From positions 1 through 64,000 of the forward strand of contig CAVSPC010000030.1 of the NCBI GenBank assembly GCA_963729795.1: DNA of 64,000 nt. Direction: 5' to 3'. Origin of the DNA: CAWBBA01 sp963729795. Lineage in GTDB: Bacteria > Desulfobacterota > Desulfomonilia > Desulfomonilales > Desulfomonilaceae. The notes beneath the pieces were generated by a model, which saw nothing but the letters and a program-made list of their open reading frames with translations, was not told the DNA's origin and did no database searches. Each line of letters opens with the position of its first letter. The stretch's first letter is position 1. The position numbers and the translations under genes were made by a program. Shown here piece by piece: positions 35,966-45,467 of this stretch.

Positions 35966-37069
35966 ATGACGTCTTTTGCCGCCAAGTTCTCACGCCATGA
36001 ACGCGACGCCGGGAAGCGGCCGATTACGCCTCGAAGATCCGCTGTACACGATCTGCCCGCGTATTCGTCGATTGATGGCGAATCGGCATCACGACCCAAG
36101 GTTCGCCTGCGTGTCAAACCCACACTCGCTGGATGGATTTTGATTTTTCTTCTTGTCTGGATTCCGCTCACTGCTATCGGTACAGCGAACAACTTTCTGC
36201 TTATAATCTTTTCCATGATGGTCGGCTTGATGTTGATCTCTCACCGGCTAGGGGGAAAAAATCTCAGGACCGTCCGGTTGTCGAGAGGCTTTCCTGATGA
36301 GATTTTTGCCGGGAAGAGTTTCGCTGTCCGATATGTAATTAAGACCGACAGGCGGCCGTGGGGAGCAGTGACACTAAAGTTCGTGGAAGCCCCACCTCTC
36401 CAGGGCGCTCCTGAGGGTGTGGCGTTCTCTCATGTACCTCCTGGTGAAACGGTCAGCGAGAGAGGATTTTTCTCCATATCCAGCCGCGGAGATAAGCAGA
36501 TCTCGCCTGGTGTGCTCACATCGGCGTTTCCTTTCGGACTCGCCTCGTATTCGAGGAGTTGTGGACCGGTAGAGTCAGTGCTTGTTTTCCCCCGGATTTC
36601 TTCAGTTGACGACGACATCCCACCTTGGGTAGGCAGCTACGGAAGTGGACCGGAAAGGGCCGATCCATTTGGGACTGTTCCTTATCAGTTTCGGGAGTAC
36701 GTGCCCGGGGATCCTTATAAATATATCGAGTGGAAAAAGACTGCCAGGACCGGCGGTCTTATTACCAAAGTGTTGTCGGATGAGGGAGCCAGAGAAATTA
36801 CCATTCGTCTGCCGGCTGAAGCCTCTGAAAGGGCTATATCAAGGGCCGCTTCGTTGGTTGTTCATTTTGCCGAATCGGCCCGTCCAATTTGCCTCCAGGG
36901 CCCGGGTCTGCTGCTTGGGCCGGGAAAAGGCAAAGAGATTGCCATAAAGATCCTGACCAGCCTCGCACGATGGGAAAGCGTGCGGAGAGCCCCTGTCTTA
37001 CCGGATCACTCATCCGACATCGTGGTACAGATAGACGAAGCAGGAGAATTCCTTTGGAGCCGTCCGTAA
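35966..37069 (+). CDS. DUF58 membrane-anchored protein
   Basis: A protein of about 367 residues with two membrane segments (WILIFLLVWIPLTAIGTANNFLLIIFSMMVGLMLI) and the DUF58 core QFREYVPGDPYKYIEWKKTAR, where the VxGDxxRxIxWK-like motif is conserved. I prefer the ATG at 35966, which has GGAG 8 bases upstream, over 35933. It is the middle gene of the MoxR-DUF58-transglutaminase set, thought to act with the MoxR ATPase on cell-envelope or protein-maturation tasks. Confidence 0.85.
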   Translation: MTSFAAKFSRHERDAGKRPITPRRSAVHDLPAYSSIDGESASRPKVRLRVKPTLAGWILIFLLVWIPLTAIGTANNFLLIIFSMMVGLMLISHRLGGKNLRTVRLSRGFPDEIFAGKSFAVRYVIKTDRRPWGAVTLKFVEAPPLQGAPEGVAFSHVPPGETVSERGFFSISSRGDKQISPGVLTSAFPFGLASYSRSCGPVESVLVFPRISSVDDDIPPWVGSYGSGPERADPFGTVPYQFREYVPGDPYKYIEWKKTARTGGLITKVLSDEGAREITIRLPAEASERAISRAASLVVHFAESARPICLQGPGLLLGPGKGKEIAIKILTSLARWESVRRAPVLPDHSSDIVVQIDEAGEFLWSRP

Positions 37070-37073
37070 GAAC

Positions 37074-39179
37074 GTGATGAACTTGTTTCTTGACACAGCT
37101 CGAGCCAGGTGGAGACTCGGAAGAGGCCACAGATCTTCCGAAATCTCACCGGTTTCGATTGTACCCGGCAAATTCCGGTCTTTCAGATACCTTCTGGCCA
37201 CGCTGGTGAGCCTTTCTATCGGTGCTGCTTGCATCGAAAACGGGTTGAGTCCGCTGGTGTTGCTGACGCTGCCGGTCTTGATCGCTGCTCTTTTGCGGAC
37301 TGATTTCTCGCATCCGTTCATTCTTTCGGAGCTGACAATTACGATTCTTTTTCTGTTCTATGTCCCTCTATTTTGCCTGGGTATTCTTGTTGCTAACGGA
37401 AACCTGTCTCTTCCTGTGTTTGTTGTCTACTTTACATTCGGTACCGTAATGGCTAGAGGATTATCACCATTGACGGACCGCAATGTGGGGCAACTGATTT
37501 TTTTGAGCATCGGGCTCATCCTTATAAATTGCATACTTACCAACCACGTGGTCTTTGGGCTTATTCTCCCCTTTTATCTTTTCGCGCTTATGGGGACGCT
37601 TCTCTCCTTCCACCTGGCCCGAACCTCCGCCCGATCGGATGAAGCCGCTGAAGCTGCAAGCGGTGAAGAATTCAGGAACGGATGGCATATTGCTCTCATT
37701 AAATATGCCGTCTACGCGGTCATATTAACCTCAGTTATGTTCGTCATTCTGCCGAGGCCCTTTCTGACAATGCCCGGCTTTAGCGCGGCTTCGGCGCGGG
37801 CTGGAGGATTTGCGGATCTGGAGCAGCAGATTACATATCAGGAAATGGCCAGGATGGCGGGCAGGCACAGGATCGCTTTTGTCGCAAACGTGAAAAGTGG
37901 CTCTCTCCCGGAAGTTCCTTATTGGCGCGGACGCGTGCTGGACAAAACGGACGGTCGGAGGTGGTTTCCCTCCAACTTAAACACGGCGATGACCAAGTTG
38001 ATTCATGCCGACCCTTCCGAAACCATCCTCTATCGAGTGATACCGTATCGGCTTCACTCCAAAGTGATATATGTCTCCGGACTGCCCTTGAGCGTCACGG
38101 GCCGCATGGGCGGTCAGCTATTTATAACTTCTGGAGGAGAGGTGATCGTTGATTCACCTTTCTTGTTTGCGAACTCGTACGTGGTACGGGCTGTCGATCG
38201 TCCGATCCCCTTGACACGCAGGTCACGGGCTATCAATTTGGACCAAACCGGTGTGACACCGAAAATAGAAAAGCTGGCCAGGCAGTGGACCGCAGGCTTT
38301 TCCTCTTCCAGGGACCGGGCTGGGGTATTGGTGTCGAGGCTTAGGAGCAGGTTCAAGTATGTGCTCCGAACGCCGCCACCACCCGCAAACGTACACCCCA
38401 TTGAATACTTTCTTTTCAAATCCCGCGCCGGCGACTGCGAATACTTCGCTGGAGCACTCTGCTTGATGTTACGATCCATCGGAATTCCCGCCCGTGTAGT
38501 TGAAGGCTTCAAGGGCGCGGAGCCAACGAGCGTGCCCAATGAATTCATTGTCCGCTTTTCCGCCGCCCATGCGTGGGTGGAAGCAGCGCTTGATGACACC
38601 GGCTGGACAAGGCTTGACCCTACCCCGCCGGGAAGCGAATTGGCAGAGAATTATTTTTGGAGACTGGCGTCAGATCTCTACGATTCTTTGGATTATGAAT
38701 GGACAAAGAACGTGATCTACTTTGATCGCTCAGATCAGGCCATGATCTTTGAAGCGTTCACAAAATTACTGTCCGGGCGGCTATCTCTTCCTTTTGCCAC
38801 TGCTCGAGTTCTAAAATCGTATCCCTTGCCCGTAATCATGGCGGTAAGCATACTTTCGATTGCCGCTTTGGTCATTTTCCTATTCCGCCGCAAGGAAGTC
38901 GGTTTTTCTGAAGTGTACCTGATGACTATGAGGGATCTGGTCAAGCAAGGAATCCTGCGAGGCGTGCACCCTTGGCATGAGCAAAACGTCACTGAGATAA
39001 TCGAGAAATTTCCTTCTCTGAAGGACCCTGTTTTGAGGTTTATGGATGATTACCTAAGAGCGAGATTCGGAAAAAAAGAAGATATTTCGCCCAAGAAGTT
39101 GAAAGAGGCCCGCAACAGATTGCTTGAGAGTGCTCGAGCGGTGGATCGGCCAAGGCGTAACCATTCTCCGGAGATTTGA
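37074..39179 (+). CDS. TgpA-like membrane transglutaminase (DUF3488-transglut_core)
   Basis: A 701-residue protein: about six N-terminal membrane spans (residues 40-220), a periplasmic transglutaminase-like domain and a further C-terminal span (about 582-605) with a cytosolic tail. The catalytic triad is visible: C455 in RAGDCEYFAG, H499 in FSAAHAWVE and D515 in RLDPTPPG. Such proteins cleave or cross-link peptides at the outer membrane face. It starts 4 bases after the DUF58 stop, so the three genes form an operon. Confidence 0.9.
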   Translation: MMNLFLDTARARWRLGRGHRSSEISPVSIVPGKFRSFRYLLATLVSLSIGAACIENGLSPLVLLTLPVLIAALLRTDFSHPFILSELTITILFLFYVPLFCLGILVANGNLSLPVFVVYFTFGTVMARGLSPLTDRNVGQLIFLSIGLILINCILTNHVVFGLILPFYLFALMGTLLSFHLARTSARSDEAAEAASGEEFRNGWHIALIKYAVYAVILTSVMFVILPRPFLTMPGFSAASARAGGFADLEQQITYQEMARMAGRHRIAFVANVKSGSLPEVPYWRGRVLDKTDGRRWFPSNLNTAMTKLIHADPSETILYRVIPYRLHSKVIYVSGLPLSVTGRMGGQLFITSGGEVIVDSPFLFANSYVVRAVDRPIPLTRRSRAINLDQTGVTPKIEKLARQWTAGFSSSRDRAGVLVSRLRSRFKYVLRTPPPPANVHPIEYFLFKSRAGDCEYFAGALCLMLRSIGIPARVVEGFKGAEPTSVPNEFIVRFSAAHAWVEAALDDTGWTRLDPTPPGSELAENYFWRLASDLYDSLDYEWTKNVIYFDRSDQAMIFEAFTKLLSGRLSLPFATARVLKSYPLPVIMAVSILSIAALVIFLFRRKEVGFSEVYLMTMRDLVKQGILRGVHPWHEQNVTEIIEKFPSLKDPVLRFMDDYLRARFGKKEDISPKKLKEARNRLLESARAVDRPRRNHSPEI

Positions 39180-39549
39180 CCGACGGCCCAAATCGCTTGA
39201 CGAAGATGGGCTACGTGGAACGAAGCGTTGGCCATCTTTTTTGAGCGAGAGAGGCCGGTTCAATCGAGCTACAACTGCTCCCAAGATCCGTCTGGTGTTC
39301 GTCCCGCTTAGTCCCCGGCGTTCCGCACTTGGAACTAAACCTGGATAAAAAACCGCGATAATTTCCATCATCTATTAACGACAAGCCCGAAAATTCGTCT
39401 AACTGAACGGGAACAAGAAGGGGGCTTGCGTGTCTATTACGGGCACATCTTCAATTACTGCACTTCAATTCCATGGGTAAAAAAACCGGTTAGAAAGATG
39501 GCTTGAGTCGTCAACTGATGTACTTCAGAACGAGAAAGGAGCAAACTTG
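39180..39549. other. Intergenic region without a supported gene
   Basis: About 370 bases after the transglutaminase gene. AAAGGAG just before 39550 is the ribosome site of the next gene; no other element is recognised. Confidence 0.45.
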
Positions 39550-40047
39550 ATGAGAAACTTCATGGTATTGGCAGCGGTTGCTTTTGCGGGCATGCTCGCG
39601 GTAACGGTGCCGGTCGGCCCAGCCTGCGCAGCCCCGGCGAGTGCAGCCCTCGCCAGTGCAAGCGCGTCAACAGACAATGTGGTCGGGACTCAAAGCCAGG
39701 TGCCGGTTCAATTGGTCGGGCGTGGTGGTGGTGGTCATGGTGGCGGTGGTCATGGTGGTGGCGGCCATTTTGGCGGTGGTGGCCATTTTGGCGGTGGTGG
39801 CCATTTTGGCGGCGGCGGCCATGCATTCGGTGGCCGTTCATTCGCCGGTCGTGGATTCGGTGGCCGTTCATTCGCCGGTCGTGGATATCGCGGCGGATAT
39901 CACGGCTACCGTGGCCGCGGGTTCTATGGCCGCCGGTTCTATGGCGGTGGGTTCTATGGGGGAATCTATGGTGGCCCTTATTACGGCGGCTACGATAACG
40001 ACTGCTATTGGGACGGGTACCAGTGGATATGTCCCGATGACTTCTGA
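39550..40047 (+). CDS. Secreted Gly/His-rich repeat protein
   Basis: About 165 residues with a signal peptide (VLAAVAFAGMLAVTVPVGPACA). The mature part is low-complexity: GGGGHxGGGGHF repeats, then FAGRGFGGRSFAGRG and aromatic GGFYGG units, ending with a small Cys pair (NDCYWDGYQWICPDDF). His-rich Gly repeats suggest metal binding or a structural outer-surface role, but no function is assigned. Repeats are in-frame multiples of 15 bases and may vary in length between strains. It has its own ribosome site (AAAGGAG) and a perfect terminator downstream. Confidence 0.75.
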   Translation: MRNFMVLAAVAFAGMLAVTVPVGPACAAPASAALASASASTDNVVGTQSQVPVQLVGRGGGGHGGGGHGGGGHFGGGGHFGGGGHFGGGGHAFGGRSFAGRGFGGRSFAGRGYRGGYHGYRGRGFYGRRFYGGGFYGGIYGGPYYGGYDNDCYWDGYQWICPDDF

Positions 40048-40217
40048 CCTGAACTGAAAAGCATACGGGGCCGACGAACTGAGAGGAAATTCACGAATGC
40101 TTGGGACTGCCGTGTGACCGCCCCATGGTTCAAATAATAGATATTTCAGCCGTTACACAAGCTGCCCCGCTGTTCTTCTGAAAATCTTTTCTAGGACCGT
40201 AAAAAGAATCCCTGGCG

Positions 40218-40262
40218 ATCAGGCTGTGTGAATTGCGGAATGCACACAGCCTGATTTTTTTT
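40218..40262 (+). terminator. Intrinsic terminator
   Basis: ATCAGGCTGTGTG and CACACAGCCTGAT pair perfectly (13 bp, 12-base loop) and are followed by T8. It ends the Gly/His-rich gene's transcript and also lies before the convergent CaiB-type gene. Confidence 0.9.
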
Positions 40263-40343
40263 GTGTGACAGTTCGCCCTGGCAACAGAGGACAAATTTTG
40301 CTGGTTTAGATTGCCTCATGGGAACGGTCTTGAATAGACTGGT

Positions 40344-41504
40344 TCAAATCACTCCTTGTTGCGCCATGGAGGCCAAATCTTCGGCTGTTAGGCCCAACCC
40401 TCTGAGGATTTCATGAGTGTGCTGCCCCAAATTCGGCGCGGGTTGATCATCTGCCGCAGGCGAATCGGACAATTTGATGGGAGAGGTCAGAAAACGGCGG
40501 CCGTCTGACGACTTGGTGACCATGTCGCGGGCCTCGGCGAGGGGGGAGTTGACTGCCTCATCAAGGGACAGGACAGGTTCGCAGCACGCGTCCGAATCTT
40601 TCAACAGTTCCACCCATTCGTCTCTCGTACGCGACGCGAAAATTTGCTGAACTTCAACGACGAACTCTTTCGCGCCAAACTGCTCCTCAATCAGGTCTTT
40701 ACGGTTCACGGCCGCGCAGAAGTTTTCCCAGAATTTGGATTCAAGAGCCCCGAGTGACATATACTTCCCGTCACTGGTCCTATAAAGTCCGTAACATGGG
40801 AATCGCCCCGTCAATAGCATCTGCCCGGCCTCAGCACGCTCCAAGCCGGCTTGGACACCGCCGAAGACCATCGTTGCCAGCGACAAGGCTCCATCGAACA
40901 TGGCAGCGTCCACAAATTGGCCTCGGCCTGTCTTTTCCCGCTGAATTATCGCCGCGAGCAGGCCGGACAGGGCCATGAGGCTTCCACCAGCCAGATCGGC
41001 AATCTGGACACCCGGAATTGCAGGGCTTCCTTCCCGAGTTCCACTCATTCCGATTATCCCAGCGAGTGATAGGTAGTTCACGTCGTGGCCTGCCCGAAGC
41101 CGAAAAGGACCGTTGTGGCCGTACCCGGTTATGGACACGTAAATCAAGCGGGAATTGCGGGCACTGAGGATGTCAAAGTTAAGTCCGAGTCGCTCCATGG
41201 TTCCGGGCCTGAATCCCTCGACAATGATGTCGCAAATATCAACAAGTTTCAGGAAAAGTCTCTTTCCTTCGGGATGTTTGAGGTTCAGAGTCAGACTTTT
41301 CTTATTGCGGTTGACAGCCGCGAAGAATGGGGAAACCTCGCCTCCACCGAGAGCGCGAGCGTAGTCGCCGCCCGCGGGGTTTTCCACTTTGATTACTTCC
41401 GCGCCCAGGGAGGCAAGCAACCAGGTCATGTAAGGACCTGGCAAGTTCATGCTTAGATCTAGCACCTTGAAATCGGCAAGAGCCCGCGACATTTTGGTCA
41501 CCAT
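40344..41504 (-). CDS. CaiB/BaiF-type CoA-transferase or acyl-CoA racemase
   Basis: A 386-residue family III enzyme. LKVLDLSMNLPGPYMTWLLASLGAEVIKVE and NRNKKSLTLNLKHPEGKRLFLKL are the family's N-terminal blocks, and RAGHDVNYLSLAG matches alpha-methylacyl-CoA racemase, where H and D are catalytic. It could move CoA between acids, for example an aromatic acid, or epimerise 2-methylacyl-CoA. It fits an acyl-CoA-based metabolism like the rest of the window, but no substrate is fixed. Confidence 0.85.
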   Translation of the reverse strand: MVTKMSRALADFKVLDLSMNLPGPYMTWLLASLGAEVIKVENPAGGDYARALGGGEVSPFFAAVNRNKKSLTLNLKHPEGKRLFLKLVDICDIIVEGFRPGTMERLGLNFDILSARNSRLIYVSITGYGHNGPFRLRAGHDVNYLSLAGIIGMSGTREGSPAIPGVQIADLAGGSLMALSGLLAAIIQREKTGRGQFVDAAMFDGALSLATMVFGGVQAGLERAEAGQMLLTGRFPCYGLYRTSDGKYMSLGALESKFWENFCAAVNRKDLIEEQFGAKEFVVEVQQIFASRTRDEWVELLKDSDACCEPVLSLDEAVNSPLAEARDMVTKSSDGRRFLTSPIKLSDSPAADDQPAPNLGQHTHEILRGLGLTAEDLASMAQQGVI

Positions 41505-41576
41505 CAGTCTGAATTACGTTACATGCGCCTGATACTACGCCATATCAAGTCATTCGGCAAAGCAGATTCCGTTGAA

Positions 41577-42644
41577 TTATAGCTTAGGCGTGGAAAACGC
41601 AGTAAAGAGCGCCTCAACTAATATCTTCACCAGTCCGAAAAGTGTAGCGGCCCAAGCGACGAGGGCCACATAAATGAAATAATGTGGGATCACCAATAAA
41701 GCGTCCAAGCCGATCACTTTTGACAAGTGAGCGGTGCACGTCGTGTACATGCCCAATGGGAACACGAGGCTCCAATATTGGGGGGTGTAAGACAGTTTCA
41801 CACCGCGAAACACGTGTCGCCAAAATTCCAATAAGACTAGAAGCGGTATCCACCAAGTTGCGAAAGCCCATAGAAGAACTGTTGAACCGACAATAAACGG
41901 CAGCATAGGTCCTAAAAGTTCCGATCCAAGTGCATTGGAAGCCAATACAGCCCCTGCGAGCGTACTGATCGCGGCAGCACCCATATTAATCCAGTACTGT
42001 GGATCAAACTCCTGCGGTTTCAAGGGAAAGAACATAAGGCGATAAAAAATTAGTGTGATAACAATCAGATATAGCATGCAGCCGATAAGGAACATGCAGA
42101 ACGAAAAGAAAAGAACTAACTGCTCATAGCCGGCAAAGTACGAAACAATACGGCCGCTCAAGATTGACACCGACTGCGTGCTCACAATTGCAACCAGCCA
42201 CCCCCCGGTGATTCCGTCGCCCAGGGACGGCTTGTCAGCGCGGATCGCAAATGCTGTCATAACGGCATAGATAATGAGACCCCAGAGCCCCGCACCTATC
42301 ACCAAAAGCAGAGCCGCCAAATCTTGGTAACCCATCAAAAGGGTGAACTGCGTTCCAAGTATGCACGTTCCCGCGACCGCGGTGAAATACCCCGCGCCGC
42401 GCGTGTGGTCGTTCAGGTCAGCCACGAAACGTTCGGGGTAGAAAACCAGCCGGTGGAGATTGAGCAGCCAGAGTACTATGTAGAATCCGACATTAAGCCA
42501 GAGCAACGGGCGCGAAAGGAACCCAAATCCGGTCAAATCCGAGGCAATCGAAACGATCCCGGTTGCCATAACCATGGCGAAATAGGATGGGGGTAGATCG
42601 GCAATTGTGGAGTGGAGATTCTCAGTCAGTGCTGAATCGGGCAC
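41577..42644 (-). CDS. TDT-family (C4-dicarboxylate/tellurite-type) transporter
   Basis: A 355-residue inner-membrane protein with about 10 spans (PPSYFAMVMATGIVSIASDL and FWRHVFRGVKLSYTPQYWSLVFPLGMYT are typical of the tellurite-resistance/dicarboxylate transporter and SLAC1-like fold). Known relatives carry malate, sulfite, tellurite or chloride. It stands just after narI and in the same direction, so it may share the operon's transcript, but with nitrate or nitrite unproven. Confidence 0.8.
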   Translation of the reverse strand: MPDSALTENLHSTIADLPPSYFAMVMATGIVSIASDLTGFGFLSRPLLWLNVGFYIVLWLLNLHRLVFYPERFVADLNDHTRGAGYFTAVAGTCILGTQFTLLMGYQDLAALLLVIGAGLWGLIIYAVMTAFAIRADKPSLGDGITGGWLVAIVSTQSVSILSGRIVSYFAGYEQLVLFFSFCMFLIGCMLYLIVITLIFYRLMFFPLKPQEFDPQYWINMGAAAISTLAGAVLASNALGSELLGPMLPFIVGSTVLLWAFATWWIPLLVLLEFWRHVFRGVKLSYTPQYWSLVFPLGMYTTCTAHLSKVIGLDALLVIPHYFIYVALVAWAATLFGLVKILVEALFTAFSTPKL

Positions 42645-42718
42645 ACGATACCTCTGCAGTCAGGCCGCCGTAACGCGACCTTTCAATCCGCATCTTGCAG
42701 ATAACGCCAATCGGCTGC

Positions 42719-43402
42719 TCACAAAAGTTCGGCTTCTCTTCGGCGGAAGACAATGAAACTGCGTACCAAATACGGGATGGGTACGCTCCAAATGTGCACC
42801 AGGCGGCTGAACGGTGAAAAACCTAACAGAGCGAGTGCGGCGAGTATATGAACCTTATATGTCCAGGGAACATTAGCCATCAGATTCGGATCGGGAGTGA
42901 GGGTCACTATCCCGCGTATCCAGGGTGCGATCGTGTACAAGACTTTTGTCCCGTAGCCTCCCCAGAGGGCGTTATAGAGACCCAGGCTAACAACAATGAA
43001 GAGAAGGAAAAGGGTTACGAAGTCGTTGACAGAGGTATGGGCCATGACTCTTTTTCTCGTCAAACGGCGACCCAGCAAAAGGATAAGACCTATCCAGGCG
43101 AGAGACCCCACCACTATCCCCACGGCAATAGCAACAAATTCGTGGATTTTCGAAGTTATACCAACCTTATCGAGGATGTACTGCGGAGTCAAAAGACCGG
43201 TCAAGTGGCCCAGGAAGGTGATAATTATCCCCCAGTGAAAGAATAATATCCCGTATTTCAAGCTGTCCTTGTCGAGAAGTTCGCTGGATTTAGAGTTCCA
43301 GTTGTACGGATCCGTAAAATAGCGATACGGGTGGCCAACAACAAATATAGTCAAGGCAATGTAGGGAAAGACCTCAAATGCCAACATATTGAAAGTATCC
43401 AT
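42719..43402 (-). CDS. narI: Respiratory nitrate reductase gamma subunit NarI
   Basis: A 227-residue membrane protein with about five spans and the cytochrome b556 layout: the conserved heme ligands lie in GILFFHWGIIITFLGHLTGLL (two His) and SPFSRLVHIWSVPIPYLVRSF (two His, including the late RLVH). NarI takes electrons from the quinol pool and passes them to NarH. It is the last gene of narGHJI and lies 3 bases after narJ. Confidence 0.92.
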   Translation of the reverse strand: MDTFNMLAFEVFPYIALTIFVVGHPYRYFTDPYNWNSKSSELLDKDSLKYGILFFHWGIIITFLGHLTGLLTPQYILDKVGITSKIHEFVAIAVGIVVGSLAWIGLILLLGRRLTRKRVMAHTSVNDFVTLFLLFIVVSLGLYNALWGGYGTKVLYTIAPWIRGIVTLTPDPNLMANVPWTYKVHILAALALLGFSPFSRLVHIWSVPIPYLVRSFIVFRRREAELL

Positions 43403-43405
43403 ATT

Positions 43406-43936
43406 TTAATCTCCTTTCCCCATAAGCTCTCGAACCATTGTTGAAAGCGCTTCAACGAGCCCAGCATAGGAACAGCCTTCTTGCTCTCCAAGCCGAGAGG
43501 CCAGGCCGGCAATATGGCTTTGATACAGTGTGAGTATCTTGGAGCGGGTCTCGCTACTGCAAACAGACAGGAACTCAAGAATCAAAGGGAGATAGTCGGG
43601 CAATTCCTTGGTGGACAACTCATAGCCCGCATCTTTGTAAAGTTGGATCAAACGAACCAGGGCGAACCCCCGCTCCCTGGATTCTCCACATTCGTGAAAT
43701 GTCATATTAAGGCAGGTCGAGGGATTGAGATCGAAGAGCCTCGTATACTCTTCCTGCAAGCCAAGTAAAGGGATTGATTCGACGCATGCTAGAAAATCAT
43801 TGCATTTCGCTTTCACAACCGAGTTGGAAAATCTGCTGACAAGATCGCTCAGCTCCTGATGATCTTCTATGAGTCTCTCATCCGGATAGCTAAGCAAGGC
43901 CGAAAGGACTTTGAATACGGAACGGGACTCTTCCAT
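43406..43936 (-). CDS. narJ: Nitrate reductase assembly chaperone NarJ
   Basis: About 176 residues from ATG 43936 (GGAG 6 bases upstream). Features: FKVLSALLSYPDERLIEDHQE at the start, YTRLFDLNPSTCLNMTFHE and LPDYLPLILEFLS of the TorD/NarJ helical fold. It binds the N-terminus of NarG and guides molybdenum-cofactor insertion. A longer frame up to 44068 would overlap narH and lacks a better ribosome site; ATG 43984 is a further alternative. Confidence 0.85.
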   Translation of the reverse strand: MEESRSVFKVLSALLSYPDERLIEDHQELSDLVSRFSNSVVKAKCNDFLACVESIPLLGLQEEYTRLFDLNPSTCLNMTFHECGESRERGFALVRLIQLYKDAGYELSTKELPDYLPLILEFLSVCSSETRSKILTLYQSHIAGLASRLGEQEGCSYAGLVEALSTMVRELMGKGD

Positions 43937-44042
43937 TGCTCTCCGCCCACTTTTTGTGCAAAGGGTAATTGTGTGCTCAGTCATGTTACACCTAATAACT
44001 TCGGCAGAGCAGCACGCGGCCGTCAATTTTGCCAGGGTCAAT

Positions 44043-45467
44043 TCACTGTTCAGGAAAACCCAATGCACCTTGTGCTCGATGCAGGTCTTCCGTATCTTCC
44101 CTTTTAACTGTAGGAATTACGTAGCGATCTTCACGCTTTGCAATTGAAAGGAGGCGGAACATCTCGTCGGCCGACGCTGACGTCAGCCCTACTTCTTCCA
44201 GCACAGATAGGTCAGGATTACTTTCGACTCGAATGGAACGTCTGTACGCGCGCAGTGCCTGAAGCCTTTTGAGCGCCATTCTCACGGGAGCTTCATCTCC
44301 CGCTGTTAACAGATTGGCCAGGTAAGTCACAGGAATTCGCATAGCATCAGGTTCCTGTGGCCAGGTCTTCGTTCCTTCCGACGCACGAACTAATGGACTC
44401 AAGGGAGGCACGTACCAGACCATGGGAAGCGTCCGAAATTCCGGATGAGGAGGGAACGCGAGCTTCCATTTCACTGCCAGTTTGTAAACGGGGGAAGCTT
44501 GGGCCGCGGCAATCCAACTTTCCTGAATTCCGTCCGAAAGTGCGGTTCCTATGACATCCGGGTCGTATGGATCCAGCAGCATTTCCAGGTGCGCCTGATA
44601 AACCTGCCTATCATCGGGCACAGCAGCGGCTGACTTGATTTTGTCCGCATCGTACAATACCACGCCGATGTACCGAATACGCCCGACACACGACTCTGCG
44701 CATAGCGTCGGTAATCCGGCCTCTATCCTCGGATAACAGAAAAGACACTTCTCTGATCTGCCCGCCCGCCAATTATAATAGACTTTCTTGTACGGGCATC
44801 CGGAAACACAATAACGCCATCCCCGGCACCGTTCCTGATCCACGAGCACAATCCCATCTTCGTTCCGCTTGTAAAGCGCGCCCGACGGACATGAAGCTAC
44901 GCAACCTGCATTCAAGCAATGCTCACAGATCCTGGGAAGATAGAACATGAATACCTGCTTAAATTGGAGATAAGCCGCATAATCCAGGTTCTTGAAGTTC
45001 ACGTCTCCCGGCCCGGTTTTCGTCACTCCGGCCAAATCATCCTCCCAGTTCGGACCCCAAACGATTTCCATGTTGTCGCCGGTGAGCAAAGATTTGGCTC
45101 GTGCCGCAGGTTGGTTTGAGCGCAACGGGCTGGAAACCAGCTTTTCGTAATCATAGGTCCATGGCTCGTAGTAATCGTCGATATGCGGGAGATCAGGATT
45201 GTGGAATATTTTCACAAACTTCTCTAAGCGCTCACCGGCACGCAGGCGTAGCTTGTCATTTTTCACCTCCCAGCCGCCTCTATGCAGCTCCTGGTTCTCC
45301 CATTTCTTGGGGTAGCCAATGCCCGGCTTGCTCTCCACATTGTTGAACCACATATATTCTGTCCCGGCACGGCTAGTCCACACATGCTTGCACGGAATAC
45401 TGCACGTATGGCATCCAATGCATTTATCGAGGTTCATGACCATAGCCATCTGAGCTTTAATCTTCAT
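44043..45467 (-). CDS. narH: Nitrate reductase beta subunit NarH (Fe-S)
   Basis: A 474-residue protein starting MKIKAQMAMVMNLDKCIGCHTCSIPCKHVWT, the standard NarH start. Cys motifs for four clusters follow: CEHCLNAGCVASCPSGALYKR, CRGWRYCVSGCPYKKVYYNW (with the Trp that marks the [3Fe-4S] site) and KCLFCYPRIEAGLPTLCAESC. Its ATG (45467) overlaps the narG stop by 11 bases, showing translational coupling. A start upstream at 45500 is rejected for that reason. Confidence 0.95.
   Translation of the reverse strand: MKIKAQMAMVMNLDKCIGCHTCSIPCKHVWTSRAGTEYMWFNNVESKPGIGYPKKWENQELHRGGWEVKNDKLRLRAGERLEKFVKIFHNPDLPHIDDYYEPWTYDYEKLVSSPLRSNQPAARAKSLLTGDNMEIVWGPNWEDDLAGVTKTGPGDVNFKNLDYAAYLQFKQVFMFYLPRICEHCLNAGCVASCPSGALYKRNEDGIVLVDQERCRGWRYCVSGCPYKKVYYNWRAGRSEKCLFCYPRIEAGLPTLCAESCVGRIRYIGVVLYDADKIKSAAAVPDDRQVYQAHLEMLLDPYDPDVIGTALSDGIQESWIAAAQASPVYKLAVKWKLAFPPHPEFRTLPMVWYVPPLSPLVRASEGTKTWPQEPDAMRIPVTYLANLLTAGDEAPVRMALKRLQALRAYRRSIRVESNPDLSVLEEVGLTSASADEMFRLLSIAKREDRYVIPTVKREDTEDLHRAQGALGFPEQ

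Noticed and set aside
39720..39900. CRISPR-like short repeats
   Set aside because: The repeats are in-frame coding units of a Gly/His-rich protein without spacers.
40320..40355. tRNA-like T-loop sequence GGTTCAAATC
   Set aside because: No matching acceptor or anticodon arms; it lies at the end of the CaiB-type gene.
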